Origin: Methanosarcina sp. UBA5
Lineage (GTDB): Archaea; Halobacteriota; Methanosarcinia; Methanosarcinales; Methanosarcinaceae
DNA: 64,000 nucleotides
Assembly (NCBI RefSeq): GCF_002505485.1
Contig: NZ_DAVG01000103.1
Location: 13,784-77,783 of the forward strand
Direction of reading: 5' to 3'
How positions within the stretch are numbered: position 1 is the first letter of the stretch; every line of letters starts with the position of its first letter. Shown piece by piece: positions 43,781 through 53,066 of the stretch. The notes beneath the pieces are model-generated. The model did no database searches. It saw only the letters and a list, made by a program, of their open reading frames with translations, and had not been told where the DNA came from. A program made the translations under genes and the position numbers.

Positions 43781-43887
43781 CTAGTGTATCGATTCCAAAA
43801 CACCTTCATTGACTTGAGATCTTAATTTATTCATTAATTAATAAATTCTTTTTCAATGATGGATTCATTCTGGAATCGATACGCTAG
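43781..43887. repeat. 107-bp imperfect palindrome, MITE-like
   Basis: Outer arms ctagtgtatcgattcca (43781-43797) and tggaatcgatacgctag (43871-43887) are complementary at 16 of 17 positions. Inside, TTCATTGA pairs with TCAATGAT-type sequence, and AATTTATT with AATAAATT at the centre. It sits 32 bases beyond the stop of the single-domain S-layer gene. Confidence 0.7.
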
Positions 43888-43918
43888 TTTGTTTTTTTAA
43901 GGTGGGTGGTGCAGGTAG

Positions 43919-44593
43919 TTAGCTATTAGAGTTTTCTCTGAAAACAAGACTTCCCAGGTTAGATTTGTTTACTCCACTGACGATTTTCTCAAGTGTGAAT
44001 CCTCCGATTTTATCTCCAACTTTGAGGGTTTTGGCATTTGCATAGTCAATCAGCCAGATTCCGTCAATCTGAACAACACTGTCGTTTCCACTTTGAGAGA
44101 CGTCGCTAACATGGACTTTCAGGACAGGAACATCGTCTTCGCCTTGAATTTTGTCAAGGAAGCAAGTCCAATTCTCACCAGCTGAAAAGATAGTATCATC
44201 TACATATTTTCCATTCTTATCGAATTCAAGCCAAGCCTTCTTTCCGTCAACATCGATCTCCTTGACCTGGATACTGTATCCATTGCAGAGATCAAGTTTT
44301 TCGCCGGTCTTCAGGGTGTGTTTGTCACCGCTATCAAGAACGAGCCTGGCAAGCTTGTTAACATGACATTTCCAGATTGGATCATAATTAGCAACCAATG
44401 GAACGTTTTTTTCTCCAAATAAATCAATTACTGGGTATTGTTCATTAGACCAGCTATTGCATTCATAACTGGCGCTGACAACACTACAAATACTATCTTT
44501 ACTGCAATTATTGTCTGCCGCACTTCCGGTGTTTACTGCTATTGAAATTAATAGAGTAAGAGCAACCAGTGCAATTGCTTTATAATTTTTCAT
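43919..44593 (-). CDS. Single S-layer-domain exported protein with a Cys pair
   Basis: A 224-residue protein: signal peptide (MKNYKAIALVALTLLISIAV) then one half-unit of the S-layer family. It includes YPVIDLFGEKNVPLVAN, LARLVLDSGDKHTLKTGEKLDL and VVQIDGIWLIDYANAKTLKVGD. A variant front, CSVVSASYECNSW, contributes a Cys pair absent from the major S-layer protein. There is no stalk or anchor. The ATG at 44593 follows AAGGAGGAA; a start at 44638 is in frame but not signal-like. It may cap or dock on the surface layer. It is similar to each third of the protein at 44989. Confidence 0.85.
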   Translation of the reverse strand: MKNYKAIALVALTLLISIAVNTGSAADNNCSKDSICSVVSASYECNSWSNEQYPVIDLFGEKNVPLVANYDPIWKCHVNKLARLVLDSGDKHTLKTGEKLDLCNGYSIQVKEIDVDGKKAWLEFDKNGKYVDDTIFSAGENWTCFLDKIQGEDDVPVLKVHVSDVSQSGNDSVVQIDGIWLIDYANAKTLKVGDKIGGFTLEKIVSGVNKSNLGSLVFRENSNS

Positions 44594-44988
44594 TTTACTG
44601 TTCCTCCTTGTTCCTGCTATCTGCAGGTTGTTAAGCACGTCCTCTGGACTTTAATTCGTCCAGGGGGCCTTAACTGTAGTTAGTTTTTTATTTTTTGTCT
44701 GGATCTTCAAAATCTAGCATAGTTTCCACTAATCGTTGACAGATATCGATCAAAAACTAGGGAACAATATAAAGTCTTTCGACAAGACCCAAATTTTATT
44801 GCTAGACCGATAAAAACATGAAGTAAGGAAATTAGGCTTTGTAGAAATCTTCTTGGAGTAGTCTTAAATACATGTGACTCAAGATGTGGGCTGGATTTTC
44901 GATAATTGAAGATGATCCGTTTCTGTCTATCTGAAGAGGATTTCTACAGAGCTGGAAACTGTCTGTTGATTTTTTATACTGTGGTGTT
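44594..44988. other. Intergenic region between S-layer-domain genes
   Basis: 395 bases, AT-rich. It must contain the promoter of the single-domain gene. A frame on the + strand overlapping the neighbour is not credible. Confidence 0.4.
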
Positions 44989-47163
44989 TTATGCTTTTGC
45001 AGAGTTGGGTTCTTCTTCAGCTAAAAATTTGCTTGTGATAAACTTCCAAATGTCCAAGGACCATAAAGTAGATGGGCTTGTACTCTTATTAGTGGGTACA
45101 ACTGGTTCCTCTTCGGGGGTAGGTGAAGAAGAATCAATAGCTTGAGAGTTCTTGAAAGCAAGACTCCCCAGGTTAGATGAGTTTGTACCGTTAACTATTT
45201 TTTCAAGCGTGAATTCTCCGATTTTATCCCCAATCTTAAGGGTTCTCGCATTTGCATAATCAACTAGCCATATCCCGTCAATCTGAACGACACTGTCGTT
45301 TCCATCTTGATATATGTCGCTAACATAGACTTTCAGAACAGGAATATTGTCTTCGCCTTGAATATTATTACGTAAACAAGTCCAATTCTGATTATCAGGT
45401 TCAGTTGAAAGGATAGTGCCATCTACATATTGTCCATTTTTATCAAATTCAAGCAAAGCCTTCTTTCCTTCAATGTCGATCTGCCTGACCTGGATACTGT
45501 AACCCTGGCCGAGATCAAGATTTTCGTCAGTCTTCAGGGTAAATTTGTCATCGCTATCAAGAATGAGCCTGGCAAGCTTGTCAACATGACATTGCCAGAT
45601 TGGGTCGTTATGAGGATCCCATGCTGGGCCGTTATTGGCAAGTAATGAAACCTGTTTTTCTCCAAATAAATTGATTAATGGATACTGGTTAGACCAGCTG
45701 TCGCATTCATAACTGGTGCCAACAATGTTACAGACTACAGAAGATCCAGTCGCATTTTCGAAAACAAGGCTCCCAAGGTTAGATAAATTTGTTCCGTTGA
45801 CTATATTTTCAAGCGTGAATTCTCCTATTTTATCCCCGATTTTAAGTGTTCTGGCATTTGCATAGTCAGTGAGCCATATCCCGTCAATCTCGACGTCATT
45901 ATATTCGACTACATTAACGCCATTATCTTCTGTTAATAAGCCGATACTGTTAATGTGAACTCTCATGACAATAACGTTTTTTTCACCCTGAACATTGTCA
46001 AGGGCAACAGTCCATGTTCCATTGTCGTCATTGATTGAAACAATTTGATCAGCAATATGTTGTCCGTCCCTGGTAAATTCAAGCCAGGCTTTCTTATCGC
46101 GAATATTGATCTGTTTGGCTTCGAGAGCATAGCCCTGGCCGAGATCGAGTTTTTCACCGTCTTTGAGAGTGTGAAGTTCATTACTGTCAACAATCAACTT
46201 GGCAAGCTTGTTAACGTGTGCATTTGAGATATTTCCGTTAGTGGTAAACAACGGAACTTCTTTCTCTCCAAATAAATCGATCACTGGATATTGTTCATTA
46301 GGCCCCCATTTATAACTGGTACTAACAACATTACAAACGTTGGTTATATTGCTTACATTATCTGCTGTGTTTGCAGTGTCTGCTGTACTTGTAGTGTCTG
46401 CTGAGTTTACAGTGTCTGCTGTAACATTAGACCAGCTGTCGCATTTATAATTGGTACCGACAACATTACAAGCTACTGAAGATCCCGTAGTATTTTCAAA
46501 AACAAGACCTCCCATGTTAGAAGTGTTTACTCCGCTGATGATTTTCTCAAGAGTGAATTCTCCTATTTTATCTCCTACTTTGAGAGTCGTGGTATTTGTA
46601 TAGTCAGTAAGCCAGATGCCGTCAATCCAAACGACTCTGGTTTCCGCACCCACAAATAGATTCTTGATATGAACTTTCATGACAACGATATTATTTTCAC
46701 CCTGAACATTGTCAAGGGTAACAGTCCATGTCCTATTGCCTTCATTACTGGATGAGACTATTTGATCAGCGATATATTTTCCATCCTTACTGAACTCAAA
46801 CCATATTTTCCCATTGTCAATATTGATCTGCTTGGCTTCAAGAGCGTATCCATTGCCAAGATCGAGTTTTTCACCGTCTTTGAGGGTGTAAGTCTCATTA
46901 CTGTCAAGAATCAACTTGGCAAGCTTGTTAACATGTATATTACCAATATTTCCATCAGTGGTAAACAGTGGAATCTCTTTTTCTCCAAATAAATCGATTA
47001 ATGGATATTGCTCGTTAGACCAGTTCTCGCTTTTATAATCGGTGCCGTCTATATCGCAAACGTTGGTTATACTGCTTGCATCATCTGCTGCGTTTGCATT
47101 ATATGCAACAACTGAAATTAGGGTAGCAAAGGCAGCCAGCAAAAACACTGTATTTTTCTTCAT
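44989..47163 (-). CDS. Three-domain S-layer-family protein with Cys-bearing repeats
   Basis: A 724-residue exported protein with a signal peptide (MKKNTVFLLAAFATLISVVAYNANA). Three homologous units of ~220 residues follow, each starting C(D/N)(I/V)(D/V)(G/S)T(D/N/S)YK or YEC, then YPLIDLFGEKE-type and ending (N/T)LGSL(V/A)F. Units 2 and 3 are separated by sharp boundaries. A Ser/Thr-rich linker with repeated (A/V)DT words sits between units 1 and 2. There is no typical C-terminal membrane helix; the end is PSTLWSLDIWKFITSKFLAEEE. AGGAGGAAA precedes the ATG. It is a likely surface-layer component paired with the single-unit protein downstream. Confidence 0.9.
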   Translation of the reverse strand: MKKNTVFLLAAFATLISVVAYNANAADDASSITNVCDIDGTDYKSENWSNEQYPLIDLFGEKEIPLFTTDGNIGNIHVNKLAKLILDSNETYTLKDGEKLDLGNGYALEAKQINIDNGKIWFEFSKDGKYIADQIVSSSNEGNRTWTVTLDNVQGENNIVVMKVHIKNLFVGAETRVVWIDGIWLTDYTNTTTLKVGDKIGEFTLEKIISGVNTSNMGGLVFENTTGSSVACNVVGTNYKCDSWSNVTADTVNSADTTSTADTANTADNVSNITNVCNVVSTSYKWGPNEQYPVIDLFGEKEVPLFTTNGNISNAHVNKLAKLIVDSNELHTLKDGEKLDLGQGYALEAKQINIRDKKAWLEFTRDGQHIADQIVSINDDNGTWTVALDNVQGEKNVIVMRVHINSIGLLTEDNGVNVVEYNDVEIDGIWLTDYANARTLKIGDKIGEFTLENIVNGTNLSNLGSLVFENATGSSVVCNIVGTSYECDSWSNQYPLINLFGEKQVSLLANNGPAWDPHNDPIWQCHVDKLARLILDSDDKFTLKTDENLDLGQGYSIQVRQIDIEGKKALLEFDKNGQYVDGTILSTEPDNQNWTCLRNNIQGEDNIPVLKVYVSDIYQDGNDSVVQIDGIWLVDYANARTLKIGDKIGEFTLEKIVNGTNSSNLGSLAFKNSQAIDSSSPTPEEEPVVPTNKSTSPSTLWSLDIWKFITSKFLAEEEPNSAKA

Positions 47164-47358
47164 TATGTTGTTTCCTCCTTATTTTAGTATTTTTTTGGAT
47201 ATTCCAAACTAGCGGAATCCCCTTTAACATTTAACCGTAATCAACAACTTCTAAACTGTAAAAATTTCAAATATTATGAAAGCGGTTCATTTTGAAATTA
47301 TTTAAATTCAAAAAACTTATTTCACTAAATCCGTATCTTGACAATCTAAATATATTAA

Positions 47359-48858
47359 TTAATAAAAAGAGGAGGCATTCACTGCTCCACCTCCTTTAAG
47401 TATCACCAGTGCCTTTTCTGCATTGATTCTGACGTTTTTGTATTCGTCTTTGTCAGTGCTGATCCGACTCAAACCTTTGATAGCTTCGGGTCCTCCCAAT
47501 TCCCCAAGAACTTGAACTTCCGAGACTCTGACATCCGGCTCTCTTTCGGTCTCAAGAGCCTTAATAAGAGGCTCAACCGCTTTTCTGTCGCCAATTTTTC
47601 CAAGTCCGATTGCAGCACCTTGTCTTACCTTATAATTTTCATCCCCAAGCAAGGAAATCAAAGGATCAACCGCACGGGTATCTCCGATTTCCATAAGGGA
47701 ATAAACAATTTCTGTTCTTATATGCCAGTTCTCATTTCCAAGAGCGGCAATAAGAGCGTCTGCAGCCTCGGGACCTTTACATCTCCCCAGAGCATGGATA
47801 GCAGTCTCGGAGAGAGTAGAATCTTTAGACTGAATGAGCTCTGCAAGAAGTGGTATCGCTTTTTTGCTTTCGATATTTCCAAGAGAACCGGCGGCAGCTG
47901 CCTGTACCTCGACTTTGCTATCTCCGAGAGCATTAATTAGGGGCTCTTCGGTCTGGGAAATTTCCTCAGGCTCTTTAAAATGACCCAAAGCATATGCAGT
48001 TTCTCTGCGCACGTCTGGAACCTGATCATTCAGCATCCGAACCAGAATAGGAACGGCAGCAGGATCCTGAATATGCTCATATACAGCTACGGCATTGGTC
48101 CGGGTTGTAGGGTTTTTGCTGTCCAGCAGTTTAATGAGTTTCCCGAACACATATTCACCTTTAATACGGCCAAGACTGGAAGCTGCAGAACTCCCAATTT
48201 CTTTATCGGATAATAGATTCAGGAGGGTGTCAACTGCCCGTGGATCTCCTATTTCTCCAAGGGCAAATACAGCCTCAGAGCGTATATTCGAATTGCCAGT
48301 ATAGCGCATATCCGAATCGCCATCATAGCTTATACCTGCATCATCGCGTTTCAAAACCTCACAAAGAGGTTCAGTAGCCCTGGGATCTTTCAACATTCCA
48401 AGTGCAATTACCGTATAGCGAACTACCCCTCCATTTTCATCTTTCAAAAGTTCAGTAAGGGGCTCAACAGCTTCAATGGCTTGAAGTTGGCCAAGTGAAA
48501 AAGTTGCATTCATACGAACTTCCGGAACCGGATCTTTAAGAGCTTCTATTAACGAGTTTGTAGCTTTTTTGTCACCTATTATTCCAAGATCTTGGGCAGC
48601 AAGACTTCGAACCTGCGGATTCTCGTCTTTTAAAGCTTTTATAAGGGGGTCTACTGCAGGTTCCCCAATCTCACAAAGTTCATTAGCTGAAACCGAACTG
48701 ACTCTCTCGTCCTGGTCCCCGAGACCCTGAACTAATGTATTCACCCTGGCTTCTACAGGATCTTTACCGAGACAGCCAGCACAGATTCCGAAAAGCAAAA
48801 GCATAAGAACCAAAAGTTTTGTGCTCTTGCAACTGAAAAGCTCATCTCTTTTTATCAT
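47359..48858 (-). CDS. HEAT-repeat (PBS-lyase type) lipoprotein
   Basis: A 499-residue exported protein with a lipobox (LLLFGICAGC) near residue 30, so probably lipid-anchored. The rest is about 13 HEAT/PBS-lyase repeats of ~31 residues of the type PLIKALKDENPxVRxxAAxALGxIG, a superhelical protein-binding scaffold with no enzyme motif. The ATG at 48858 gives a lipobox at normal distance; the ATG at 48924 would add 22 residues that do not look signal-like. It is the last gene of the three-gene run from 50317. It may present a partner at the cell surface. Confidence 0.88.
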   Translation of the reverse strand: MIKRDELFSCKSTKLLVLMLLLFGICAGCLGKDPVEARVNTLVQGLGDQDERVSSVSANELCEIGEPAVDPLIKALKDENPQVRSLAAQDLGIIGDKKATNSLIEALKDPVPEVRMNATFSLGQLQAIEAVEPLTELLKDENGGVVRYTVIALGMLKDPRATEPLCEVLKRDDAGISYDGDSDMRYTGNSNIRSEAVFALGEIGDPRAVDTLLNLLSDKEIGSSAASSLGRIKGEYVFGKLIKLLDSKNPTTRTNAVAVYEHIQDPAAVPILVRMLNDQVPDVRRETAYALGHFKEPEEISQTEEPLINALGDSKVEVQAAAAGSLGNIESKKAIPLLAELIQSKDSTLSETAIHALGRCKGPEAADALIAALGNENWHIRTEIVYSLMEIGDTRAVDPLISLLGDENYKVRQGAAIGLGKIGDRKAVEPLIKALETEREPDVRVSEVQVLGELGGPEAIKGLSRISTDKDEYKNVRINAEKALVILKGGGAVNASSFY

Positions 48859-48863
48859 ATGCT

Positions 48864-49712
48864 TCACCTGCCCTCCTCCTGAACCGGGATATGCAATTCG
48901 GCAGATGTTACCTGATTCTGCCATCGGGACGTTACATTAAGCAGGAAATGATCCCCATCTTTCCCGACAATCACATTCTCTACAGGCATATACGAATCTC
49001 CTGAAGGCTTGCCGTGTGCAATTTCCACAATTGTATATGGATAACCCGGCCAGGTCCTTAGTGCAGTTTTATCCTGTCCACCCACGGAATAAGACTCGGA
49101 AGATGTGAACACAATTTCTCCGGTCTTCTCGTTTGTGACAGTTAAGTTCGTACTCACTTTATCTGCAGAACTAAGCCCGTAATTGATGAGGTAGCCATAA
49201 ATCCTATACACATCAGAAGTATTTCTGCGCTCAAGCTCATTCTCAAGCTTAAGATGTAGTTCGGGAGATGGGATATTTACAAGATAAGTGCCTTCATCCA
49301 GAAGCCTGCTATTCTCAATGACCCTAACTTTTACAGGGTACTCCCCTGGAAGTCTATATCCGAGCCATACACTGACTGAATTATTACCTGGAACAAGCTC
49401 GATCGGCTTTTGAAGAGAAACTGTGCCTTCATCCCATGGATTTGTGGAATTATCGGAAATAATCAGCCTTGGTGTTGAGTAGCTCGTCCCATTTTCGTCC
49501 ACAAAAGCGTTCTCAATTTCAAGCCACACGTCCACAGGCTTCGAATCATTATTTTGAAGCGTTATGTTCAGCTTTCCAGGATCACCTGCCCCGAAAGGAG
49601 AAGCATACATACCAGTAATTTTTATATCGGCCCCATTTCCATAGTACCATAATCCCCCCAGAAACAGGACCAGTAAAACAACCGAAATAGAAGTAAGAGT
49701 ACTTTTCTTCAT
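48864..49712 (-). CDS. Exported beta-rich protein, function unknown
   Basis: A 282-residue protein with an N-terminal membrane anchor or signal (TSISVVLLVLFLGGLWYY). The rest is beta-rich: GDPGKLNITLQNNDSKPVDVWLEIE looks like a CARDB-type domain, and GYLINYGLSSADKVSTNLTV like a second. It is followed by ...GKDGDHFLLNVTSRW and ends QEEGR. Several N-glycosylation sequons are present. It overlaps the regulator gene by 4 bases and is 5 bases from the HEAT lipoprotein start. Probably part of one surface complex. Confidence 0.8.
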   Translation of the reverse strand: MKKSTLTSISVVLLVLFLGGLWYYGNGADIKITGMYASPFGAGDPGKLNITLQNNDSKPVDVWLEIENAFVDENGTSYSTPRLIISDNSTNPWDEGTVSLQKPIELVPGNNSVSVWLGYRLPGEYPVKVRVIENSRLLDEGTYLVNIPSPELHLKLENELERRNTSDVYRIYGYLINYGLSSADKVSTNLTVTNEKTGEIVFTSSESYSVGGQDKTALRTWPGYPYTIVEIAHGKPSGDSYMPVENVIVGKDGDHFLLNVTSRWQNQVTSAELHIPVQEEGR

Positions 49713-50317
49713 TTCGTTTCACCCCTCAACTCCACGTTATCCTTAAGTTCATCAGATATCGAAATGCAGTTTGTAAGCCCGTACTTTTTCTTTGTAATTA
49801 TGCCTCTCCTTTCTAGGTTCATTAGAACTCGCGAAACTTTAGCCTTGGAAAAGTCGAGGGAATTCACAAGTTCATTCTGGAGAATTCTTCCTCCCTTTGC
49901 TGCAATCAGTTCAACGGCTTTCCGTTCATCTCCTTCAAGAGCCCGCAGAAGGACATCTGTGGGATCGATGTTAGTTCTGGGCAGGGTTTCCTCAACAGGG
50001 GCATTTTCAAGCGAAACCTCGAAAATCTTCTCTGGAGCTTTCTCTGTGATAACATTGAGAGCCGCCACCTGTGCTGCCTGTCCGGTTATTGAAAGCTCAG
50101 AGCCTTGAATCCCCAGTGACCGCAAAACCTGAGCCAGCGCCAGACCTCCAAAAAACCCGGAAAAAAGGAGAATATATGCCTCTTTTACAGTATATACATA
50201 CGGAATATCCACAACCTTGAACGTATCCCCTTCAAGCTGGATTACCACTGGTGAATCCTCAAGTAGGAGATTAATGGCTACAGTGCTCGAAATAAGCAAA
50301 ATACCCACAGCCAGCAT
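49709..50317 (-). CDS. Membrane-bound winged-helix regulator
   Basis: A 202-residue protein with two N-terminal membrane helices (~1-20 and ~45-65, the latter YILLFSGFFGGLALAQVL). The C-terminal winged helix (~130-190) contains GGRILQNELVNSLDFSKAKVSRVLMNLERRGIITKKKYG, with a MarR-like recognition helix and wing. Such membrane-tethered HTH proteins are frequent in methanosarcinal genomes. It is first in an operon with an exported protein and a HEAT lipoprotein, so it probably senses an envelope signal and controls that operon. The signal is unknown. Confidence 0.85.
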   Translation of the reverse strand: MLAVGILLISSTVAINLLLEDSPVVIQLEGDTFKVVDIPYVYTVKEAYILLFSGFFGGLALAQVLRSLGIQGSELSITGQAAQVAALNVITEKAPEKIFEVSLENAPVEETLPRTNIDPTDVLLRALEGDERKAVELIAAKGGRILQNELVNSLDFSKAKVSRVLMNLERRGIITKKKYGLTNCISISDELKDNVELRGETK

Positions 50318-50700
50318 GAGTCTTTTCCGTTCCTGGGTCGTCTTACCACCTCATTTACTACTCCTAGTATGTACGAAACAAATGTTATAATTTTAGTATG
50401 ACCAGCCCTGAAACGTCTCAGAATTCTGCAACCACAGCCAACTGATAGCGAAAAAGTTTTTGATAAGGATTTGGAAAAATTAGAAAAATCGACCTGTAGT
50501 AGAATAGACTGCAGCAAAATGAGAACAAACTGGAAATAATTTGAGTAGAAAAGCAAGCCTTTTAAATAAACTGCTTGAGCGAAAACCTTTTCAAAAAAGG
50601 TTTTATCGAAAACCCGAGCAGCGGCGTGATAAACCGGCGCAACGGTTTTGATTAAACGGCACAATGATTGCAGATCAACGTTTTATCTTTACCCAAAAAG
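50318..50700. other. Intergenic region
   Basis: 383 bases. The hairpin-like AAAACCTTTTCAAAAAAGGTTTT at 50581-50603 could terminate or structure a transcript. No gene. Confidence 0.4.
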
Positions 50701-51450
50701 TCACAGGTTATTCTTCAGTATCAGCCTTAAATCTACAGCAAGTGCGCCTTTTCCTTTTTCAAAAACCATTACAGGGTTTATCTCGAATTCTTTAATCTCC
50801 GGAAAATCGCAAACAAGGCTCGAAACCTTGAGAATTATGTCCACAAGCGAATCAATATCAGAAGGCTTTTCCCCCCTGATTCCGGAAAGAAGCGGATAGG
50901 TTTTAATCCCTGTAATCATCTCTCTGGCTTCTCTTTCGTCAACAGGGGCTATCGCAAACTGGATATCTTTGAAAATTTCGATGTAAATTCCACCAAGCCC
51001 AAACATCAGCATGGGTCCAAAAGTAGAGTCATGAACCATCCCTAGAATTACTTCTTTGCCGCCTGAGAGCATTGGCTGAAGCTGTACACCTTCAAGGAAG
51101 ACGTCCGGCAGTTTCTTTGGGATACTATCCATCATGTCCTGATAGGCAGCTTTCACCTCAGTGGCATTCTGTAGAGAAAGTTTGATTCCTCCAATATCGG
51201 ATTTATGAGAAATCTGCGGAGAAACGACCTTCATTACAAGAGGATAACCTCTCTCTTCTGCTACGATTATAACATCTTCTGCAGTTTTTGCAAACGCAGT
51301 CTTCACCACAGGAATACCGTAAGCTTTCAGAATATCAAAAGCCTCAAGGCCCAGTATGTGCCGGTTCTTTGCTCTGGCAGCCTCAAAAATCCTGGCTACC
51401 AATACCCTATCTGGTCTGGGTACATGAGGGACAATATCTACCTGCTTCAT
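50701..51450 (-). CDS. ADP-forming acyl/acetyl-CoA synthetase, beta subunit (ATP-grasp)
   Basis: The ATP-grasp beta subunit of ADP-forming acetate-CoA ligase, 249 residues. The N-terminal EAFDILKAYGIPVV and YPLVMKVVSPQISHKSDIGGIKL carry ATP-grasp contacts. FGPMLMFGLGGIYIEIFKD and EINPVMVFEKGKGALAVDLRL (metal-binding region) complete the fold. The alpha subunit (CoA-binding/His-phosphate) is not next to it. It lies downstream of ackA-pta on the same strand but separated by a terminator. Probable role: acyl-CoA energy metabolism. Confidence 0.92.
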   Translation of the reverse strand: MKQVDIVPHVPRPDRVLVARIFEAARAKNRHILGLEAFDILKAYGIPVVKTAFAKTAEDVIIVAEERGYPLVMKVVSPQISHKSDIGGIKLSLQNATEVKAAYQDMMDSIPKKLPDVFLEGVQLQPMLSGGKEVILGMVHDSTFGPMLMFGLGGIYIEIFKDIQFAIAPVDEREAREMITGIKTYPLLSGIRGEKPSDIDSLVDIILKVSSLVCDFPEIKEFEINPVMVFEKGKGALAVDLRLILKNNL

Positions 51451-51679
51451 AATTATATGACAGCTTAAGGACAGTTATTCTTTAGGGTTATTAATTTTGT
51501 GACAATATAAACTCCAACTCTCAAGACTCCAATTTTCGAAGGCTGAAAAGTTATTTTTTGAAAAGAAGGAAAAAAGCGGGAAATACAAGAACAAAAACAG
51601 TAGAAATTGAACCCTTAACAGCAAAGCAGGTTTCAACAAGAAAATACAATTCAAGCTTTTCAGTGAGTGTGCTAAAAAT

Positions 51680-51716
51680 TAAAAAATAAAAGAGGTAAAG
51701 GAGAAATCTCCTTTAC
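51680..51716 (-). terminator. Terminator of ackA
   Basis: GTAAAGGAG (51695-51703) pairs perfectly with CTCCTTTAC (51708-51716), just past the stop. A T-rich run follows on the minus strand. Confidence 0.85.
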
Positions 51717-51718
51717 TA

Positions 51719-52945
51719 TCAAACAGGTACCGAACTGCGTAGTTTAGCTTCGGTCTCAACAATTTCCTTTGTTTCCCTTGCAATGGCAAGTTCTTCATTT
51801 GTTGGGATGACAAAAACCCTTACCTTTGCATCAGGGGTACTGATATCGATTTCCTGGCCTCTGATCTTGTTCTTTTCCTCATCAATTTTTATGCCGAGGC
51901 CGTCAAGACCGGTAAGAATTCTCTTTCTGATAGTTGCACTGTTTTCTCCAATACCTGCAGTAAAGACAATCGCATCTGCACCATTGAGCGAAGCTAAATA
52001 CTCACCAATAACCTTCTTAACACTATATGCGAAGATCTCAAGGGCAAGCTCAGCTCTCTCGTTGCCGTGAGAGGCTGCTTCATCAAGGTCTCTGAAGTCA
52101 TTGCTTATCCCGGAAACTCCAAGTACACCGGACTTCTTGTTCATGAGTGTATCAATTTCCCTGCTTGACAGTCCTTCTTTATCCATAACGAAGGGGACAA
52201 CTGCCGGGTCAATGGAACCGCATCTGGTACCCATTGCAACTCCTTCAAGCGGGGTAAAGCCCATGCTGGTATCAACAGATTTTCCGCCTTTCACTGCTGT
52301 AATACTTGAACCATTTCCAAGGTGACAGGTGATAATCTTGGTATCTTCTATAGGCTTTCCAAGCATAAGGGCGGCTCTTCCGGCAACATACTTATGGGAA
52401 GTCCCGTGGAAACCATATCTTCGTACTCCATGCTTTTCGTAGAGGTCATATGGCAAAGCATACATATAGGCATAAGCAGGCATGGTTTGATGGAATGCAG
52501 TATCAAAAACAATAACCATGGGCGTTCCAGGCATTATCTCTGCACAGGCTGAGATTCCCATCATGTTTGGAGGGTTATGGAGAGGAGCCAAATCAAAGCA
52601 ATCTCTAATAGCTGTTTCGACACCTGCATCAAATAAAGCAGATGTTGTGAACTTCTCGCCACCGTGCACAACCCTGTGCCCGACCGCGTTGATTTCACCC
52701 ATATCTTTGATGACACCAAATTCTGAATCGGTAAGAGCCTTGACAACCTCTTCGAGAGCTATCTTGTGGGTTGGCAGGTCAACCTGCTTTTCCAGTTTCT
52801 TGCCATCGAACCTCTTCTGAGTAATGATCGAGTTGTCGATTCCCACCCTTTCGCAAAGACCGACTGCAAGGGGGGACTCATTGGTCATATCAATTAACTG
52901 ATATTTCAGTGATGAGCTTCCTGCGTTTATTACCAATACCTTCAT
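51719..52945 (-). CDS. ackA: Acetate kinase
   Basis: Interconverts acetate + ATP and acetyl phosphate + ADP; in Methanosarcina it starts acetate-fed methanogenesis. It has 408 residues. Motifs are VLVINAGSSSLKYQL (1-15), GEKFTTSALF, PLHNPPNMMGI, GFHGTSHKYVAGRAA (~180) and ITCHLGNGSSITAV (~207). The ATG at 52945 is favoured: the extra six residues from 52963 are not conserved. It is 121 bases downstream of pta on the same strand, so they form one operon. Confidence 0.97.
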   Translation of the reverse strand: MKVLVINAGSSSLKYQLIDMTNESPLAVGLCERVGIDNSIITQKRFDGKKLEKQVDLPTHKIALEEVVKALTDSEFGVIKDMGEINAVGHRVVHGGEKFTTSALFDAGVETAIRDCFDLAPLHNPPNMMGISACAEIMPGTPMVIVFDTAFHQTMPAYAYMYALPYDLYEKHGVRRYGFHGTSHKYVAGRAALMLGKPIEDTKIITCHLGNGSSITAVKGGKSVDTSMGFTPLEGVAMGTRCGSIDPAVVPFVMDKEGLSSREIDTLMNKKSGVLGVSGISNDFRDLDEAASHGNERAELALEIFAYSVKKVIGEYLASLNGADAIVFTAGIGENSATIRKRILTGLDGLGIKIDEEKNKIRGQEIDISTPDAKVRVFVIPTNEELAIARETKEIVETEAKLRSSVPV

Positions 52946-53066
52946 CTTTAAACCCCAATTCATAGATTGCTTTTAATTTACGTTTTATATATACAATAAA
53001 ATATTTTATATATGAAAGTCAATAAAAAGCTTCCTAAAACGTTCACAAATATAGAAACGTTTGAGA

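Larger units (their letters stand above)
43552..43918. other. Intergenic region with repeat and long palindrome
   Basis: 367 bases. It holds a 20-bp direct repeat at 43679 and 43721 and the 107-bp palindrome 43781-43887. No gene. Confidence 0.55.
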
